Shown: positions 60,917 to 64,000 of the stretch, one piece after another | Position numbering within the stretch: position 1 is the first letter of the stretch | Layout: every line of letters starts with the position of its first letter | DNA from: Pyrrhosoma nymphula | Lineage: Eukaryota > Arthropoda > Insecta > Odonata > Coenagrionidae | Assembly (NCBI GenBank): GCA_963573305.1 | Contig: OY754332.1 | Span: 49,885,559-49,949,558 of the forward strand | Reading direction: 5' to 3' | DNA: 64,000 nucleotides | Translations under genes and position numbers: made by a program | The notes under the pieces: model-generated | What the model was told of the DNA's origin: nothing | What the model saw: the letters and a program-made list of their open reading frames with translations, nothing else | The model's database searches: none

Positions 60917-61149
60917 CTTAATTTTATCCTCATCGGGTGCCTTAGCCAAGTTATTAGGTTGTGACCCTTGTCCAGCTCTGCTTTTCTGTCGGTATGTCTT
61001 CATAACACCACATAAGTATGCAGACTTGTTACTGACATGCTCCAAATTAGCATCCAATAGCTGTACTAGCACGTTTAGAGCTCCTTCAACTGGGAATTCT
61101 TTTAAAGCATCCAAAGCTCGCTCATCCAAGTCTGCATGAGCCAATTTCC
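60917..61149 (-). CDS. Syp: Syp exon: N-terminal acidic (NURR) domain
   Basis: Internal exon of 233 bp: two bases finishing a codon split by the upstream intron, then 77 codons (KLAHADLDERALDALKEF at the start, ending in K-I-K). The conserved blocks D-L-D-E-R-A, E-G-A-L-N-V-L, H-V-S-N-K-S-A and G-V-M-K-T-Y-R-Q are diagnostic of the helical N-terminal domain of hnRNP Q/R and related proteins, which is thought to bind RNA or protein partners. The acceptor reads CAG just above 61149 and the donor is AAG|GTATGG at 60915-60916. The exon is preceded in the gene (higher coordinates) by a transposon-filled region in which I could not find the exon carrying the start codon. The ATG-initiated frame that covers this exon runs past the donor into intron sequence and ends without homology, which supports the splice site. 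Confidence 0.93.
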
Positions 61150-61208
61150 CTGAAATATGAAAAACTTGAGTAATCTCAAACCAAGAACATAGCAGGAACC
61201 ATGAAGTA

Positions 61209-62688
61209 AGGGAAGTCCTCGACTTACGCGGATCCGAGTTACACGGATCCGGAGTAACGCGGATGTTCAGTTAGGTCAGTGACATGCTTGCATTTTCTCT
61301 GCATTTCTGTTGCAGCGACAGATACACCAGGTGACGACCCGCGACTCATTGTCAAGCGCGCAATCACGGCGTGATAAGCAGTGACTCGACCGCCAGTCCT
61401 CGGTATTGGGAGGGTACATCGGTTATTTGTCATATCGCGCCATCATATCTATGTAGCGCCATAATCTATGTTTGACCTTTTATTAGCTGTCTCGGCTACC
61501 GAAACGGGAGTAAAACGTAAGCCTGTCACCGGCCTTAAGGCCGAATCACACTAGCGTTCGTCGGACAGGTTAACTCTTCAACCAATTGGAAGGCAGTGGT
61601 TGGCGGGTGTGAGAATAGACGACTGTCTATTCTTCCGACCGAGAATCTCAACCGCAGCCAATCACGGACTCGGATTTAACCACGTGACCACGTCGGCTGC
61701 TGCCATTGCGCGCATTTTTGTTTTATCAAAAATCGCCCTGTCTCGCTTACATAGTTCATGAGTGAATCAGAATATGGGGCTGAAAAAGGACAAAGTTTTG
61801 TTTTATCTTGAAAAAGTATGTTTGATGGTTGAATAAATTGTGATCACAGCCTTGTTCCTTTCGCCTAGTGACCCAGTGATGCACCCAGATCCTGCTGTCG
61901 GGTTGGCTGTCATAATATTCTGCAATTATTATGAGCCAAGCGGCCAACTTCAGCCTTCTCCTTCGTTGATTCCGTCGATAAAGCCAAAATCTCTCCATTG
62001 TCAATTTCAAGTGACCACTGCCTTTTACAAACAGACTCGAAACGTTCACGCCTTCTATCAAAACGTTCACGAGAGGAGTACAAGGTAGTAAACGTGAGCA
62101 GCACTGACAATCGCATTGAGCAATGTGATTGGACGAACTGACACCCGCTCCAACTAACTGCTCCGATGAACGCTAGAGTGATTCGGCATTTACACGGCAC
62201 CAAACATCTCTTTTTGGTGAAGTTTGACCTTCCCGTGTAAGTCAACGTGTAGTTAATTATCTACTCCATAGATGACGCCTGTTCTACATCACAGCAAAAA
62301 AAGAACGCGTTCATGCAGCAAACAGACAAACTTGTATTTCCGTTGTGACTTGATCTTTGGGATCGTTATTTATCAAGTTTGAGAAAGTTGTCTCATAAAA
62401 TCATTAAAATCGTTTCAGCTAAACACGTAGGTAGTTATTAAGAACTATTCCAATTATGAACAGACATCCACATGAGTATGATAATTTAACAAATTTTCAA
62501 TTTATTCATGTTTTGTGTAATTATACTTATTTTAGACTTAAATTTCCAGTGAAATAAAGATTGGATGTGTTACTCTCGGAATTATCGTATTATGATAACT
62601 CAACGGCCTCTCGAAAGATGGCGTTTTCTGTTTCAACTTGCACGGAAAGTTTTGGGATGAATTAACCACGTAAGTCGAGGACTTACTG
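61209..62688. mobile_element. TIR element of 1.48 kb, TA target, with nested inverted repeat
   Basis: Inverted ends AAGTCCTCGACTTACG (61214 onward) and CGTAAGTCGAGGACTT (ending near 62684), flanked by TA at 61207-61208 and 62689-62690, a pogo/Tigger-like arrangement. Inside, 61540-61575 (GCCGAATCACACTAGCGTTC) and 62153-62187 are a second pair of inverted arms, suggesting a nested element with GC-richer content. No transposase is recognisable. Confidence 0.65.
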
Positions 62689-63559
62689 TAATGGTTTCAC
62701 TAGACTTTATAAGTGACTATAGCCTCTGTCATGAAATAACCTTTGACATGACTCTCATATCATCCATATACAAACTTTTAAGAGTAAAACAGTATATTAT
62801 TATCCAATTTGGCAGTTAAGAGCAATGCTGGAAACCAGAGAAAAAACTATGACATTTCATTATCTTACCCTGTAGTCTGAAGCCTAACCCCATTGGTGGA
62901 TATGCTTTGAGACAATTCAAGCTTCAAGAATATTTAGAACCATTCAAGACAAGAGGAATTTGATGGAAACTAAGCCTTTCAAATGCTTTCGTGACAATAT
63001 GCCCACCATCATGACATTCAATGGTGTCATGTCCATTCAAGAAAGCTTGTTAAAGGAGTCGCGAATGGAGATCGACATAGAATTTGACTGTGTGAAATGG
63101 GTTTAAGCAGTAAAGGAGAGAAAAATTGACCTCAGCAAGATGGTGTAATCTGCTGCACCCTATCCCACCAATAGAAGTTGAAATGAGATGTTATGAGAAA
63201 AATTAACCATCAGTAATTAGCAGCCCAACAGCCATGGGATACTTAGTTATGAGTAGTGGCGATGCAAAAACCACAAGTCCTAGAAAGAAATAAAAACTAT
63301 ATAATGTGACCTATGTGCATTCAAAGAGACATTTAAGAATGTAGACTCAATAAGAGACAAATAAATAGGGTTATTGAGACATGGTGCTTTCAATGGCTAT
63401 CTAAAACCCTTGGTATGCAAGAAGGTTTACCAGCAATATATACTGATATTGCAACTGAACCAAAGCTAGTTTTTAAGGCCAACAACACTGATACGGATCT
63501 CATCTTGAACATTACTTGAAAAGTATTTTCAACTTCAAAACCATTTCTACACATTATAG

Positions 63560-64000
63560 GTACAGTTCTGTTCAAAAAAATCGTACCGCCGAAAATTTCT
63601 AAGTCCCCTGTTATTGATGATGTGGCATCGTGGCTGAACCACGCCCCCCTGTGACGGAGAACAACAAACTTCCCAAGCGGAACGAGAGCCCTCCCTCCCA
63701 GTAGCTGGGGGAGTTGAACCACCCACGGAAGGAAATTTTTGACCTGCGAAAAGGATTATTTCCGAGGGGAGGGGTAAGGTTTATTTTCTTGTGATGTGTG
63801 AGTAAGAAGAAAAGGGAGATGTGCGGGGGAGCAATAAACTCTCTAAGCGAACGGCGACCCTCCTTCCGAACTCGCTTGCCGAGAGGGAACCTCCACCCGA
63901 AGGACGATTTTGACCTGCTAAGGGATTTTTGAGGAGATGGGTTGGATTTCGGACTCTCGCTTGGTTATGTGTGAGCGAAAATGAGTAGATGAACGATCGG
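63560..64000 (+). repeat. dispersed repeat family X, copy 5 (runs off the window)
   Basis: Starts GTACAGTTCTGTTCAAAAAA and follows copy 4 (45550-46005) block by block to the window end. The copy therefore extends at least to 64000. Family unknown. Confidence 0.8.

Larger units (their letters stand above)
5416..61149 (-). other. Syp: SYNCRIP/hnRNP Q-R (Syp) gene, partial, minus strand
   Basis: Gene model for an hnRNP Q/R-family RNA-binding protein, which in animals acts in mRNA splicing, transport, stability and translation. Exons in transcript order: 60917-61149, 56383-56490, 44815-44991, then either 11595-11730 or 11207-11342, then 10621-10826, 10343-10492, 10112-10257 and 5416-5525. Every intron has GT..AG ends on the minus strand and the codon phases join without a frame break, giving 422 visible codons per isoform. 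Domain order is the acidic NURR domain, RRM1, RRM2, RRM3, a basic K/R-rich segment and the start of a variable tail, as in the known family. The first exon begins with two bases of a split codon and the last ends with one base of a codon, so both ends of the protein are missing. The window shows no start codon, promoter, stop codon or poly(A) site for it. Intron sizes run from 85 bp to 33 kb. Confidence 0.93.
61150..64000. other. Syp 5' intron or upstream region
   Basis: Upstream of the first visible exon, which begins mid-codon, so at least one more coding exon lies further up. It holds a nested TIR element (61209-62688) and repeat family X copy 5 (63560-64000). 62690-63560 shows nothing I can name. 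No start-codon exon or promoter was recognised. Confidence 0.6.

Noticed and set aside
1..64000. CRISPR arrays, operons, bacterial promoters or ribosome binding sites
   Set aside because: The sequence is eukaryotic with spliced genes; no regularly spaced repeat array was seen.

Overview
The window is eukaryotic nuclear DNA: AT-rich, with spliced genes, long introns and many transposable elements. It most likely comes from an arthropod, probably an insect outside the higher Diptera. This rests on the insect-like sequence of its one recognisable host gene and on the mix of piggyBac, pogo/Tigger, hAT, Penelope and tRNA/5S-derived short elements. The species cannot be named from the sequence alone.

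One host gene spans most of the window on the minus strand. It is the SYNCRIP/hnRNP Q-R orthologue (Syp in Drosophila), an RNA-binding protein. Nine coding exons are visible between 61149 and 5416: one N-terminal acidic-domain (NURR) exon, a linker exon, and exons covering RRM1, RRM2 and RRM3 plus the start of the C-terminal tail. All splice sites are GT/AG and all phases agree; any one mRNA would use eight of the exons, giving 422 codons. The 5' coding exon(s) and the rest of the C-terminal tail are not seen and probably lie outside the window. The most notable feature is a pair of tandem, equal-length (136 bp) homologous exons at 11595-11730 and 11207-11342. Each encodes the end of RRM1 plus the first half of RRM2. 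Their phases allow exactly one of the two per mRNA, because using both or neither creates a premature stop.

The introns hold most of the sequence. 1-5415: small piggyBac-type and Tigger-type MITEs, a tRNA-like sequence and hairpins. 5526-10111: a long-inverted-repeat element, dispersed direct repeats and a short tandem repeat. 11731-44814 (33 kb): a tRNA-like SINE split by a piggyBac MITE, a 3.76-kb piggyBac relic with TTAA flanks, a nested Tigger/MITE/hAT complex, a Penelope-type GIY-YIG relic, a possible plus-strand two-exon coding fragment (28119-28975), a 5S-rRNA-derived SINE, a Tigger/jerky relic, a long-TIR element and an internally deleted piggyBac. 44992-56382: a dispersed repeat, a large foldback, the best 5S-derived SINE, another long inverted repeat and a Tigger relic. 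56491-60916: a 0.58-kb near-palindrome and a third 5S-derived SINE. 61150-64000: a nested TIR element and a second near-full copy of the unidentified dispersed repeat.

All family names come from reading motifs by eye. No database search was possible.
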